Shown one piece after another: positions 1 through 11,200 of a DNA stretch of 64,000 nucleotides. Source of the stretch: Drosophila miranda (lineage: Eukaryota; Arthropoda; Insecta; Diptera; Drosophilidae); contig NC_046675.1 in assembly GCF_003369915.1 (NCBI RefSeq), positions 744,001 through 808,000 of the forward strand, given 5' to 3'. Numbering within the stretch: position 1 is the stretch's first letter; the number at the start of each line of letters is the position of its first letter. Made by a program: the position numbers and the translations under genes. Below the pieces are notes generated by a model. It saw only the letters and a list, made by a program, of their open reading frames with translations, was not told the origin of the DNA and made no database searches.

Positions 1-790
1 GAAGATTGGCAAACTGATTGCCGAGAATCTGGTCAAGGATGGAGCCACCCTGCAGATGGGTATTGGCAGCATTCCCGACGCCGTTCTGGCCGCCCTGCAC
101 AACCACAAGGACCTGGGCATCCACTCCGAGATGTTTGCCAACGGAGTGGTCGAGCTGGTCAAGAAGGGCTGCGTCACCAACAGCAAGAAGAAGATGCATC
201 AGGGAAGGATTGTGGGCTCCTTCCTCATCGGAGATCAGGCCCTGTACGACTTTGTCAACGACAATCCCTTCATCGGTAAGCTACACACATATTCCTGCGA
301 ACATAAGACATATTTCCATCCTCCTCTTCTGTTAGAAATGTACGGCATCGACTACGTGAACAACACCAGCATCGTGAAGCAGCAGCCCCGCATGACGGCC
401 ATCAACAGCTGCATTGAGGTGGACCTGACTGGTCAGGTCTGCTCCGACTCCATTGGCACGCGCTTCTTCTCCGGCTTCGGCGGACAGGTGGACTTTATCC
501 GCGGAGCCGCCGAGGGTCTGGACGGGCTGGGTGTTCCCATCATTGCCATGCCCTCGACCACCAAGAATGGAGAGAGCAAAATTGTGCCCACGCTGAAGCC
601 AGGCGCCGGCGTCGTCACCTCCCGGGCCCACGTGCACTACGTCGTCACGGAGCACGGCATTGCGTCGCTGTTTGGCAAGAATGTGCGCCAGCGCATGTAC
701 GAACTGATCCAGATATCCGACCCCAAGCACCGCGAGACCCTTGAGAAGGACTGCTTCGAGCGCATCAAGGTGATGCCATCGCCGAATTAA
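1..790 (+). CDS. CG7920: Acetyl-CoA hydrolase/4-hydroxybutyrate CoA-transferase family, 3' part
   Basis: Partial gene, 5' end cut by the window edge. Two coding exons are visible: 2-275 (reading frame starts at base 2) and 336-790, joined across a 60-bp GTAAGC...TTAG intron in phase 1. The protein matches the Cat1-like CoA-transferase/acetyl-CoA hydrolase family: QMGIGSIPDAV, then HSEMFANGVVELV, a glycine-rich FSGFGGQVDFIRGA segment and SRAHVHYVVTEHGIASL near the C-terminus. Family members move CoA between acyl groups, usually in mitochondria; the N-terminal targeting region lies outside the window, so location is inferred. The gene is convergent with Nlp. The symbol comes from recalled gene order beside Nlp and CG7912 and is less certain than the family. 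Confidence 0.88.
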   Translation, partial: KIGKLIAENLVKDGATLQMGIGSIPDAVLAALHNHKDLGIHSEMFANGVVELVKKGCVTNSKKKMHQGRIVGSFLIGDQALYDFVNDNPFIGKLHTYSCEHKTYFHPPLLLEMYGIDYVNNTSIVKQQPRMTAINSCIEVDLTGQVCSDSIGTRFFSGFGGQVDFIRGAAEGLDGLGVPIIAMPSTTKNGESKIVPTLKPGAGVVTSRAHVHYVVTEHGIASLFGKNVRQRMYELIQISDPKHRETLEKDCFERIKVMPSPN

Positions 791-1514
791 TCTATCCAAA
801 TCTTCGATGAGAGTAGAAACATTTTCAAAGTGGCCTGAATCCGAAATCAGAAATTCGTAATCCGTAAACGCATTCCCGAAATTGTTTGCAGTCTGACTTT
901 GATAGCACTTTATAGCAGCGACCCGATGATAAAATAAGATCTGGCACTACCAAAATTGAGATGGCGTAATAAAACAAATTCATATGAGGAATACTCGAAA
1001 AATTTCATTTAAATACCGACGACAGTTTAATTTCATACCACATCTATGAAGTAGAGGGAGGAGGAGGTTTCCGTGTTAGTTTTTAGGTGTTTAGTTTAGT
1101 TGTAGTTTCGTTTTATGTATATACAGTACAAGTCTGTGTGTTCGGTTCGGTTCGGTTAGTGAGTCATGCTTCTGGGGAGTGCCTGTCCGGGCGCTGTTTA
1201 AGGACCTTTCCGCTTAAGATTACACGAGACGAGCACACAACGTTTTGTCTTTGAACTGAATGTAAATGTAAAGTTAAGGATAAGTGGTTAAAAGTTTTTG
1301 TTTAGGTTTAGATTTAGGTGAGGGCGCTGTTCTCGTTCAAAAGTTCAAAAGGAACTAAATTGTATTCTCAGTATGTATCGTATCGTATCGTATAGTATTG
1401 TAAAATAGGGCCTAAAACTCTTTGTTGCTTGTTAAATCTACACGTGAAGAATAGCTTAAACCTTCATCGATGGATGGTTGAGGATTTACGATGATTTTAG
1501 ATTTACTTTCCGGT
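791..1514. other. Convergent 3' ends of CG7920 and Nlp
   Basis: No coding potential. The stretch separates the stop codons of two convergent genes and should hold both 3' UTRs. A plus-strand AATAAA at 968-973 fits the CG7920 poly(A) signal. On the minus strand an ATTAAA (TTTAAT on plus, 1026-1031) could serve Nlp. Short GGTTC and CGTAT repeats occur near 1145 and 1380. Confidence 0.6.
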
Positions 1515-4500
1515 TTACTTCTTCTTGTTGTTCTTGGCGTTTTTATCGCCGGCAGCGGCTGCGGCGTTCTGCTCGATCTTGGCCCGCTTCTTTGGGTGCT
1601 CGTCCTCCTCGTCCTCGACCACATCATCCTCCTCGTCCTCCTCCTCCATGTCGACCACCTCGACGTCGTCCTTGATGTTGTGGCCGTGAATGTACACGGG
1701 TCCACTGCCCTTGATCAGCTTGAACGTGACCTTGGACTCGTAGAACTCCACATCTGGATTGACGGCGCGCGTCTCGCCAGCCTTCAAGACGGCAATCGGA
1801 ATTTGCACAGAGTCCTTCACTGTGTTGACCTGCGTAAGAGAATGGAATCGTATCGTTTGATTATGCTGATGGAACAGATAGATAGACGGATAGATACAAG
1901 CTTCAAGTGGCTCAGAGACAGTTGCTGCCTTTGCAGACTACATTTCTAATTTCTTATTCGAACAGCACTCGGCACGATACGCGCCGTCCCACCTTCGGAG
2001 CCACCATGGAGCTACACATCTGTGGTCGATGGCTTTATCGCTTCTCTAATCATTGTCAGTCGACCCGCCGTCGAGCGCCTTCCCCAAAACCGTGCCGTAC
2101 CCTACGTCCCATGATAACCGTCTCCCGTCTCTCGTCTCTGCTGTTCTGCTGCTCTGCTGGGGCTAGGCCCCGCATTCAGCCATAGTTTTTGCGCTTGACC
2201 ATTCGCTGGCCCACGCTTGTGCGGAACGGTTCGGTTCAGTTTGGCCCCTACACCCCACTTACAAGAAATTTATCAACTGCACTCTCACTTGAGTGCCAAT
2301 AAATAAATATCTGGCGGCCCTCCTCCTCTGACCGAAACTAACAAGTGGCCGCTAATTAAAATCATCTAGCGAAACGTGTAAAATATAACTCAAAGCCACC
2401 ACACTCCCCCTTGCGAGTCCAGATTGTCAGCATGCGCGATAATGAAGGTACGTACTACGTCGAGAGCACACATTTAGCAGTGAAAGTAGATCCCCAGCCT
2501 GCCATCTCTAGAATGCAATACCATTCTGTCCTTCAGGCTTCATGTGCCAGCCGCCCTCAAGGGAGAGCTTCGGCCTAGCCTGCCTATCAGATCAAAGGAG
2601 AATAAACGCCTTTGCCCACATTTTCATATCCATCATGGCGAGGGGATCATAATATCAAAGAAAGGAATTCCCAATTAAAAGCGAAACAGGAAGACTATTT
2701 TTCCCGGCGACAGAATAATCTAGTGGGTGCTTTCGAACGCTGATAGACAGGCGCGCTTCCTCTTGGATAAAGTTGTCCATCAAGCTGTTCCCAGCACAAA
2801 TCACAAGACAACGGACTGGGGCGAAATGGCCAAAGGAATTCATTAGCGCACTTCAGGCCGCAGAAGATCAGGCCCGGCGATTATGGGTGTGACTGCGATT
2901 AGGAATCTCTGTACTTTTCCCCCAATCAAGCAATGACGCAGACACCATGACATCAAGACCACGACGGACCCCACACAGACGCAGAGACAGGCACAGGCCT
3001 ATGTTGTATCTATTTGATTGGTCTACAAATGTGCTTCCAGAACCAGATCTCTATCGGGAGCGCCTGCCGAATGTGTGCGAGGCCGTGGGCACAAAGGCCC
3101 GTAGCTGCTGCAGCATGAGGAGCGTCCACCGCTTTCTGCCCGTCACAGATTGGCTGCCGAAGTACCAGCTGAACTTTCTTCCGATGGACATTGTGGCGGG
3201 TCTAACGGTGGGCCTCACGGCTGTGCCGCAGGCCATAGCCTATGGGGTGGTGGCCGATCTGCCTCCCGCCTACGGCCTCTACTCGGCTTTCATGGGCGGC
3301 TTCGTCTACATATTGCTGGGCACCTGCAAGGACATCACAGTGGGACCCACGGCGATCATGGCCCTAATGGTGCGGCCCTATGTGAACGGCAATCCGGACA
3401 ATGCGGTCCTTCTCTGCTTCCTGTCTGGCTGCATTATCCTTTTGCTGGGTCTGCTCAATCTGGGCGTGCTCATGCGCTTCATTTCGGTGCCGGTGACCAC
3501 AGGATTCACGATGGCCGCCGCCATCACCATCGCCAGCGGGCAGATCAACAATCTGTTTGGCATATCAAGCAGCTCCACGGGGTTTCTGGACGCATGGATA
3601 CACTTCTTCGGCCACATCAAGGAAACGCGCCGCAACGATGCCATTCTGGGATGCTGCACATTGCTTTTGTTGCTGCTCATGCGGGTAAGATCCGAAAGAG
3701 ATTCCCACCCCGCCCCACCCCACTCAAGGTGTAATTCGGGATTTATCCTTGCAGAAAATCAAAGACTTGCCCTGTGGCTACCGCAGTCTCTTGAAGTATC
3801 TGTCGCTCTCACGCAATGCCGTGGCCGTGTTCGTGGGCATCCTTCTCTGCTACCTGCTGAGCCGCGGCTCCGGGTCACTGCCGTTCCTCGTGAGCGGCAG
3901 CATCACATCGGGCCTGCCCCCATTCCGGCCGCCGCCATTCCACACGCAGGATCCAGCTTCCGGAGAGCCCATTACCTTCGGTGGCATGGTCTCGAACATT
4001 GGCTCTGCCCTGGTGTCCATTCCCCTGCTGTCCATACTGGAGAGCGTTGCAGTGGCAAAGGCTTTCTGTGAGTACTGCTTCGGGCGCCGTTTCAAGCTTT
4101 ACTGATTGCTCTTTTAGCCAAGGGAAAAATCGTGAATGCCTCGCAGGAGATGATTGCTCTGGGCATGAGCAACGTGCTCAGCAGCTTCTTCCTGTCGATG
4201 CCCATCACGGGCTCCTTCACGCGGTCAGCCATCAACAACGCCAGCGGCGTGAAGACGCCACTGGGTGGCGCCGTCACTGGCGCCCTTGTCCTCATGACCC
4301 TCGCCTTTCTCACCTCCACGTTCGCCTACATACCCAAGGCTACGCTGGCGGCCATCATTATAGCAGCCATGCTCTTTATGGTGGAATACGAGACCATAGC
4401 GGAGATCTGGCGAGCCAAGAGTGAGTAGGACCGGACCCCTTAGGAGTGCCTTGAATGTTACTTGTAATCTTTTGTAGAGCGCGATATGCTGCCCTTCCTG

Positions 4501-5881
4501 GTCACCGTCCTGTGCTGTGTGTTCTGGACACTAGAGTATGGCATGGTGGTGGGCATCCTTTTCAATGCACTCTTCCTCTTGTACAAGAGCATGAAGCCGC
4601 AATTCCATTTGGAGACCCAAAAGGTATGACCAGATCAACCGGAACCTAAATATGCCACGAGCTTGCACTTCCTTCCTTCTCTGTGGCAGTACAATGGCGT
4701 GGAGCTAAGCCTGGCCGATCTAAAGGGAAGCGTTGACTACTCGGCAGCGGAATATCTCAAGACTGCCATTTTATCCCACGTGACGAGTCGGCAGGGAGCC
4801 ATCACGTTGGTTGTCATCAAGGGAGACGAGATCGGTTCGATTGATACCACCGTAGCGCTGGTAAGTAATGCCGTCCAATCCAGTCCAGTCACCTCACCAC
4901 TCCACTAACCTACTGCGACTCTGCAGAACCTTATTTCGCTGCGGGAAGACCTTGCGCTGCTCGACTGCAATCTCATTTGCTGGAACTGGAGCGTACCGGC
5001 AGCGGGGGTGCTTTGCAGGATGGACAGCAAGACGCGTCAGATGCTAAAGTTCTCAAAGAGCTTCCCAGAACTAATGGAATCACTCGAAAAAGAATCCGAT
5101 TCAACGGTAAAGATATCCCAAATAGATGATTGAATACACAAGTCAATAAATGTGTGATAATCCTCTTTAAAGTCCCATATCAGTGTCTGCGTCTGTGTTT
5201 TTATTTGCATTTGTATCTGCGTACAGTTACTTATTAGTCGGGTGGATGGTGATGGGGGGGGGAGCATTCGGTGCAGATGTACAGACAAAAATTACCCTAA
5301 CCCATGCCCTTGTCCATGAGAATAGAGAAACCGGTCCTTGCCCCGGCATAAAACACGGCAAAAAAAAAGGGGGAAGAAGCAGAGCCAAAAGGCAGACGGG
5401 TCGGCAGACAGACGCATGCGGCGCGCGCATACACACAGAATTTATGCACACTCACCTCCACCACGTTGAACTCATTATCCTTGGCTTCCGCGCCGAGCAG
5501 AATCTGTTTGATCACCAGCTTCTGGCCTCGTGCGTAGTCCTCGTCCACATCCCACGTCACGCTATTGCTTTCGGCGGTCAAAGTAACACCTGAAAATTAG
5601 ATCATTGGTTCTTAGTACCCGCTTATGTTTAACAAGGGGGAGCACATGTATGTATCTACTGTGGGTTTGTATGTACGCCCTGTACTATACATATGTGCAC
5701 AGACACAGTAATTAGTCAGCGGCAACCTTGAACAAAAACACCGGCAAGCGGCGTCTGCAGCAGGCATTGCCCTTTCACACATGCACAACTCGAACCTCAA
5801 GCCGCCTATTGCAGCTGCACTAGGATTAAATTGAACTCGGATAGGTCTATTATATTTACCATAGAATGATTCTTCAGCCAT
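1515..5881 (-). CDS. Nlp: Nucleoplasmin-like histone chaperone Nlp
   Basis: Three coding exons on the minus strand: 5860-5881 (MAEESFY plus one base), 5456-5589 and 1515-1829, giving 156 residues. The core has the nucleoplasmin fold signatures KLVIKQILLGAEAKDNEFNV and VQIPIAVLKAGETRAVNPD, followed by GSGPVYIHGHN. The tail is very acidic (runs of E and D, about residues 115-135) and then basic, with KKRAK as a likely nuclear signal. Family proteins are pentameric chaperones for H2A-H2B that decondense sperm chromatin and cluster centromeres in flies. The second intron is about 3.6 kb and contains CG7912 on the opposite strand. Nph, the paralogue, starts 1.3 kb upstream in the divergent direction and shares the 22-nt first coding exon. 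A CACGTG box lies 45 bp upstream of the ATG. Confidence 0.96.
2432..5133 (+). CDS. CG7912: SLC26/SulP family anion transporter nested in Nlp intron
   Basis: Seven coding exons: 2432-2447, 3041-3684, 3755-4067, 4118-4420, 4478-4623, 4690-4860, 4927-5133; 599 residues. The start I prefer is a 16-nt exon (MRDNE plus one base, A at -3) spliced by GTACGT to a pyrimidine-rich TTCCAG at 3040; this gives MRDNEEPDLYRERLPNV, a far more protein-like start than the arginine-rich reading from the in-frame ATG at 2947. The SulP transmembrane core is clear (DIVAGLTVGLTAVPQAIAYG, GLYSAFMG, GTCKDITVGPTAIM, MPITGSFTRSAINNASG). The C-terminal region after about residue 490 has a STAS-like layout. Expected role: plasma-membrane exchange of sulfate or other anions. 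A poly(A) signal AATAAA sits at 5145-5150. The whole gene lies antisense inside the Nlp intron. Confidence 0.93.
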
Positions 5882-6409
5882 TGCAGTTATTTGGTTGATA
5901 TTAATTTAAAAGAATCGAGCGTAGAACACGTGTTGAGCAAAAAATTTGCAAAATGGTAGATAGAAGTGCAAGACCACCGATAACATCGGGGGTGGTAGTA
6001 GTGTTGGTCACTATCGATGTTTCTCCACTTATCGGCATGCTTTAGCCGAATCATTGTTGGGTACAGTCTGGAGATTCCTGAAATTAATTATAATGAAATT
6101 TGTTTATTTAAACAATCAGGACTTCGATCTACATCAACGACGTCCCAAAATGAGATTTCTACGTGATTTTTCATGAAAATCAGGGATGGAAGCAAATCAT
6201 CGGCAAGATGCCATACAGAAGAAAAAGGTTTTAAAAGGCTGATAAAAGTATTTCACATATTAATAATTTATACAGAGGCGAAACACGTTAGAACTGTATG
6301 TATTTAAAATATATATTTCCATTTTCATTAAGTTCACGTGAACATCGATGAAATGCTCTCGTCAGTTTCTGAAGGTTTGCCAGCCCTAGTCAACGCTTCA
6401 ATATCATCA
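5882..6409. promoter_or_regulatory. Nlp upstream region with E-box and DRE-like sites
   Basis: Non-coding. It holds CACGTG at 5927-5932 (45 bp upstream of the Nlp ATG), and an ACTATCGATG site near 6010 close to the DRE/BEAF type core. These are typical of promoters of growth and proliferation genes in flies. The rest is AT-rich with no open frame of note. Confidence 0.5.
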
Positions 6410-7136
6410 TCACCGCCTAGTGATGTAAATTTGAATGAAAACATCGATGTCGATGTCCATCGATGTTGTCAAAATCAAACATCGATGTTGGATTGATACA
6501 TCGGATTTATTCTTCGATGCATCGATGTATGACCTATGTTTCAAAACTTTCCCATTTGATTATAAAACCGAATATTCAACAAAGGAAAAATTAAACTTGA
6601 GCTTTCATAGCAGTCTTGTACATATCATAGGACTAAACGAAACAATATTTAACATAAAAGAAATGATTATGCTTTCATAGCAGTCTTTTACATATCACTG
6701 TAGATATCATCAGAGATAACTAATATTTCAAATAAGTACTATTTGTCAATGCTTTGCAAAAACCAAAATGCGGCTTTGTCGCTCAGGTGAAAGTCTATTA
6801 CGTTTTCGACTTAATATGTTAGCAGCCGCTGAGTACACCCGTTCAAAATACACCCAGAAGATGCCATTAACGTCAAAAATTGCATTGCAATTTTGTATAA
6901 ATTAGGATAGGTACTTTTCATACCGTCCCAAAAACACGCAGGATTGCTTTCAAATGAGGCAGGCATTGCTGTGTTTGCTGCTTACAAATTTGAAATTAAT
7001 TGATCGATGTTTTGCAAAACATCGATACATCACTCAACATCGGTAGCAGCAAAAACATCGGAAAACATCCGTAAACATCGGCAGAAAAACATCGATGCTC
7101 GATGCATCGATGTTTTTTTACATCACTATCACCGCC
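6410..7136. mobile_element. hAT-family transposon remnant with TIRs and 8-bp TSD
   Basis: The element proper is 6418-7128 (711 bp). It begins TAGTGATGTAAA (6418-6429) and ends with the exact reverse complement TTTACATCACTA (7117-7128). Both sides are flanked by the same 8 bases, TCACCGCC (6410-6417 and 7129-7136), the duplication length typical of hAT elements; the end TAGTG also fits the hAT terminal consensus YARNG. Four ATCGAT cores lie inside each end (6443, 6459, 6481, 6521 and 7003, 7021, 7091, 7106), several within a longer palindrome AACATCGATGTT, as expected for subterminal transposase-binding repeats. Internally it keeps a broken transposase C-terminus on the minus strand. Too short to be autonomous. 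Confidence 0.92.
6746..6975 (-). pseudogene. hAT transposase C-terminal fragment (dimerisation region), frameshifted
   Basis: Reading the minus strand from about 6950, one frame gives a segment with NPACFWDGMKSTYPNLYKIA, the usual WW/YP..LA spacing before the hAT dimerisation block. Near 6853 the frame is lost within TCTTCTGGG; in the next frame it resumes as FERVYSAAANILSRKRNRLS and continues to a TGA at 6746-6748. The ERVFS-like motif and the S.KRNRL tail are hallmarks of the hAT C-terminal domain. A TAA stop occurs upstream in the first frame and the rest of the transposase is absent, so this is a decayed copy inside the 6418-7128 element. Confidence 0.85.
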
Positions 7137-7215
7137 ATCATTACGGGCACGTGTAAGAGCACAAAAAATTTCTTTCAATAATTGACTGTACAACCGTGTG
7201 ACACAAGAACTACAA
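7137..7215 (+). promoter_or_regulatory. Nph proximal promoter/leader with CACGTG
   Basis: Between the transposon's right target duplication and the Nph ATG only 79 bp remain. They contain CACGTG at 7148-7153, 63 bp upstream of the start codon, in a position mirroring the E-box upstream of Nlp. Confidence 0.5.
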
Positions 7216-7969
7216 ATGGAGTCCGAATCTTTTTATGGTAAGTAGCTACATTTTCGTGCGCATTGGCGTATCCAAATGTAAACAGCGTGGAAACAGAATG
7301 GCGCTGCCTAGTGCCGGCCGACCGGCTAAAAGAAAAATTTGTTACATTTTTTTTGCTTGTGGTTCATTTTCCATTCTCCAGGTGTTATACTCAGCGAGAA
7401 ACACCCAATCGCACAGTTCGATGTACCCGATATTCCAGAGGAGTACGTCGTCCACTCACACAAATTGATAATAAAACAGATCTCCCTCGGATACGAAGCG
7501 AAGACGGGGGAATTTAATGTTGTACAGGTACAGTATAGCATTTAACATGGCTGTTGATGAGTAAGGCCAAGATAATAGTTGATTCGCAATTGCAGGCGGA
7601 GACAAACGTGAACGATGATGGTGAGAAAAAGACTGTGAAGATTCCGATAGCAGTTCTGAAGGCCGGTGAAACGCGCAGCCTGCACCCAAATGTGGAGTTC
7701 CCCAATGGAACAGTCACTTTCAAACTGGTGCAGGGCACTGGGCCGGTCTATGTCTGCGGCAAGGTATGGAATATTGACTGGTGAATACTCTCTTTTCCGG
7801 TTCCTGGTTCTCATTCGTTGTACTTTTTCAGGCCGAGATGAACTTTGGCGAGTTCGACGACGGGCAGATGTATGAGGAGTACTCCGACGACGAAGAGGAC
7901 AGCGATGGGGACTTCGACGAGGACGCTGTGCCGCAGACAAACGGCAAGAGCAAAATTACAAAGAAGTAA
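7216..7969 (+). CDS. Nph: Nucleoplasmin-family protein Nph, paralogue of Nlp
   Basis: Four coding exons: 7216-7237, 7382-7527, 7596-7763 and 7832-7969; 157 residues. The start MESESFYG parallels MAEESFYG of Nlp and the first coding exon is again 22 nt with the same phase. Core motifs are shared: HKLIIKQISLGYEAKTGEFN, KIPIAVLKAGETRSLHPNVE and GTGPVYVCGK. The acidic tail (YSDDEEDSDGDFDED) is shorter than in Nlp and the protein ends with SKITKK. It has one intron (7764-7831, after VCGK) that Nlp lacks. Expected role: nuclear histone chaperone. It is divergent from Nlp, so the pair looks like a tandem duplication followed by inversion. A plus-strand AATAAA lies at 8077-8082. Confidence 0.93.
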
Positions 7970-8248
7970 AGTAATAATAAACTATCGAGTAAGCTAAAGA
8001 AATGATACAAAAGAAAATAAAACAAAACAGGAAAGAAAAGAAAACGCATAAATATTTTTCAAAAGGATTGGACTCAAATAAATCGAAACGCTCTTCGGGC
8101 GTGTGTGTGGTGGTTGGTCTATAGTATATGGAATTTTATTCATTGTTTTATGTTATTTTCAAATATGTCGCTTAATACAAAAGAATTGTGGCAGTTTTGA
8201 GAAGAATGCTCACGGAAGATAAAAAAATGGCCGCCACCGGGATTTGTG
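7970..8248. other. Convergent 3' ends of Nph and Tace
   Basis: Non-coding. Nph AATAAA at 8077-8082 (with another AATAAA-like run near 8015) and a minus-strand AATAAA (TTTATT at 8135-8140) for Tace. The two predicted transcript ends would fall within a few tens of bases of each other. Confidence 0.6.
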
Positions 8249-11200
8249 CTAGTTACAGGCTCGCGCCACAGAGATTTTCTGGCGCGGCACGCTGAAACGA
8301 AATCACGAGAGAGAGAGAGGAATCCATGAATTTGGGGGCGATTCAACTCTAGCGGATCTATATCCATACCGTATGTGTATGACACGACGCCTCTCATCGC
8401 TGGGATGTATGAGATCCAGTTTCTGGCTCCACTCGATGAGCTTCATTTCGTGGCGGAGCTTCTTCCGATCGAAGTATGAAATGACACAGCTGATGGGTAT
8501 CCAAAAGACTGAGGTGACCAGCACAACGGCCACTGAAAAGCGCAAAGGGAGTGCCATTAGCCATTTGCTACTAGTCGTCAGCCATTAGCTTACTGGAGGC
8601 TACTTACTGACAATGTTGTCCTTGAGAAATCGCAGGGTTTTGGCAACATTGATCTCCTCGATGATGTCCCAAAAGCGCTCGACCACATCCTGTATGGTCT
8701 TCTCGCACACGCCCTGCACAAATACAAATACAAATACAAACTCAAGTACAAATGACGGATAAACATGGTGGAGTGGATTCACCTTATTGCAGAATCCAGT
8801 TATGCAGGGCGTGCCATCGGGCAGCACATCGGGCGGTTCCACCGGAAAGCATGTCTCATTGATGCTCATGCGGCAGCAGCGCTTGCAGGCATCCACAATG
8901 ATATCACACATACAGCTCTGCAGGCCCTGCGTCTCGCAATAGGGCACGCACTTGCCGTTGCGGCACTGTCCCCGCTCCTGGCAGATGGTGCCATCCGCCA
9001 TGGCCGGCGACTTGGGGCACTCGGCATGGGCGCCCGTACACCGCGCCTCCTGCTCGCAGGTGGCGTACTGCGCCTCCCGGCACTTCATGCCCGAGGCCAT
9101 GAACTGGCAGTTCTGGCAGCAGGGCGAGTTCTTGTCGCTGCACATGGCGCCCTGGTTGCGACGGAGCTTGCAGTTCTTGTCGCAGCACGAGTCATTGTCC
9201 TCGGTGCCCAGCAGCCCCGCATCGCACTGCTCGTCGCCCTCCACGCGCAAATTTCCGCAGAATGACTCCTCCGGCTCTGAGAAGCAGCGACCAGACTTGG
9301 CCTGCAACACTTTGCGTATGGACCGAAGCGAGCAGGGTGAGAATTTCTAAAGGAAATCCAAAATACCATAAGCCTGCCAGAGCATACAATTATTTTGAAA
9401 CCCGATCCGATCCTACCTTGTTATTCACGTCGTAGCCGCTGACCGAGTAGGTGTACATGAGAAAGCTGCCGCCCTGCGAGGCGCTGGGCGAGCACTCCGG
9501 TATGTCTGGGTCATGCTCGGAGCCCCAGTTGTGTCCGAACTCATGGGCCGTGACCAGATCGGCCTCGCGTGTGATCACCCGCTGGCCGTAGTGGTTGCGC
9601 GAGCTGCTCAGGCCCGAGTTTAGATAAAGCGTGTATCCATTCTTGAAATATTCTTGGGGGCGGATAGAGGGAGGACAGTATTAGTTTCAGTTGCTAGACA
9701 TTCGGCTGATGCTAAAAACTTGAACGAAACCAAAGGAAAACAAATAGAACGCAAGTGTGTAAGCCAAATGATAATGACGAAACGAAACGAGTATTGATTG
9801 TATCTGGGATTAGCAACAACCTGGAGTGCAAATGCCGCCAACGGAGTTGCGACGCGGGGAGCCAACGTAAGCCAAACCTAAAATGCCGCCTTCGAATTTC
9901 AGATCGGTAAAGAGATGAGCTAAGCAAAAGTCTTTGTGGCTGTACTCCCGGGAGAAGACCTACTCCCGGGGCAGATACAGATACAGACACCGATACAGAC
10001 ACAGGTTAGCAGTCACAGAGGGATTAGAGTAAGAGAGAGTCCAAGAACAAGAGTTATATGAGAGATAATGAGGCACAAACAAGTACAAAAGTACACAGCT
10101 ACACGACACAATTGATTAAACACGATTCGATTCGATTCGACTTTGGCCTTGCTTCGGCCGACACTACTCACCTCCAGCAGATTGCGCACATCCCACTTCT
10201 CCCGAATCATGTTGTAGTGGGCCTCCCCGCCCCGCAGCCGCGTTGGCTCCGAGTGCACCACAATCTTCTTGATCACGAAGCCCATGCCCTTGAATCCCTC
10301 CTGATCGGAGCGGTCCTGCCACACCGTGTCGTTATAGATTTTGTGCACGCGATCTATAAGACTGATCTGTAAGGGGAATTAAATGATAATGATATTAATG
10401 GTGCTCCTTGAGACTATGAATGCCAACAGCTTACCAAGTAGTTAATGGTTGTCTTTGTGTTGCCTCCACCCATCTCCTGGAAGAACCGATAGTCGGCCAC
10501 TAGCAGCAACGGGCAGCGGGTCTTGGTGGGCGTGTACTCGTACTGATCCGACTGGCGCTTCTCGCGCGAATGTATCTCATTGTCCAGAGCGTCGTCATCC
10601 TTGTCTTTGCCCTCCAGCTCCAGACCCTCCTTGATGTATCCACAAGTCTTTGGGGTGGCGCCTTGCTCGTTTTTATGCAGCTTCACATCGGACGATTTGT
10701 ATGCCACCATAGTGTCCTTTTTTGAGGCAGGCAAGTGGCGCCACGAGGGCTCAATGTGATACGTTTCGTCCGGCAAGTGGATGGACATGGTCATGGTACC
10801 GTCCTCGATGTGGGCGCGCACCGAAGACTCTAGCTCGCCAAATACCCTACCCGTGTAAAAGCTGTCGTGATCTGTAAGGAAGCAGCCTCGGTTAGTGGCG
10901 ACCTGTCGGTGCGAGTGGGGGAATCGATGGATATTTACCCATATGGACCACCGTCTCGTTGCCATCGGCATCCACGGCATAGGCGCGAAATTTGCTGTGG
11001 AGGACCTCGCGATGCGGATGTAAAATCAGTCGAAAGTTTTTGCCCAGTGTCGTGAACTCCACCTCCTTAATGGTGTTGAATGGATTTTTGCTATGTTTAA
11101 TACCTCTCTTGACCACCCTATGCAAAACATCGTCCTTGTGAAACAGCTCGTAGTGGCGCAGCGTCCTTTGCAAGGCAACTGAAACAACAGATACACCAGA

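Noticed and set aside
2947-3040. Upstream in-frame start for CG7912 giving an arginine-rich N-terminus
   Set aside because: The segment ends at a strong acceptor, and the mini-exon at 2432 gives a better N-terminus with correct phase.
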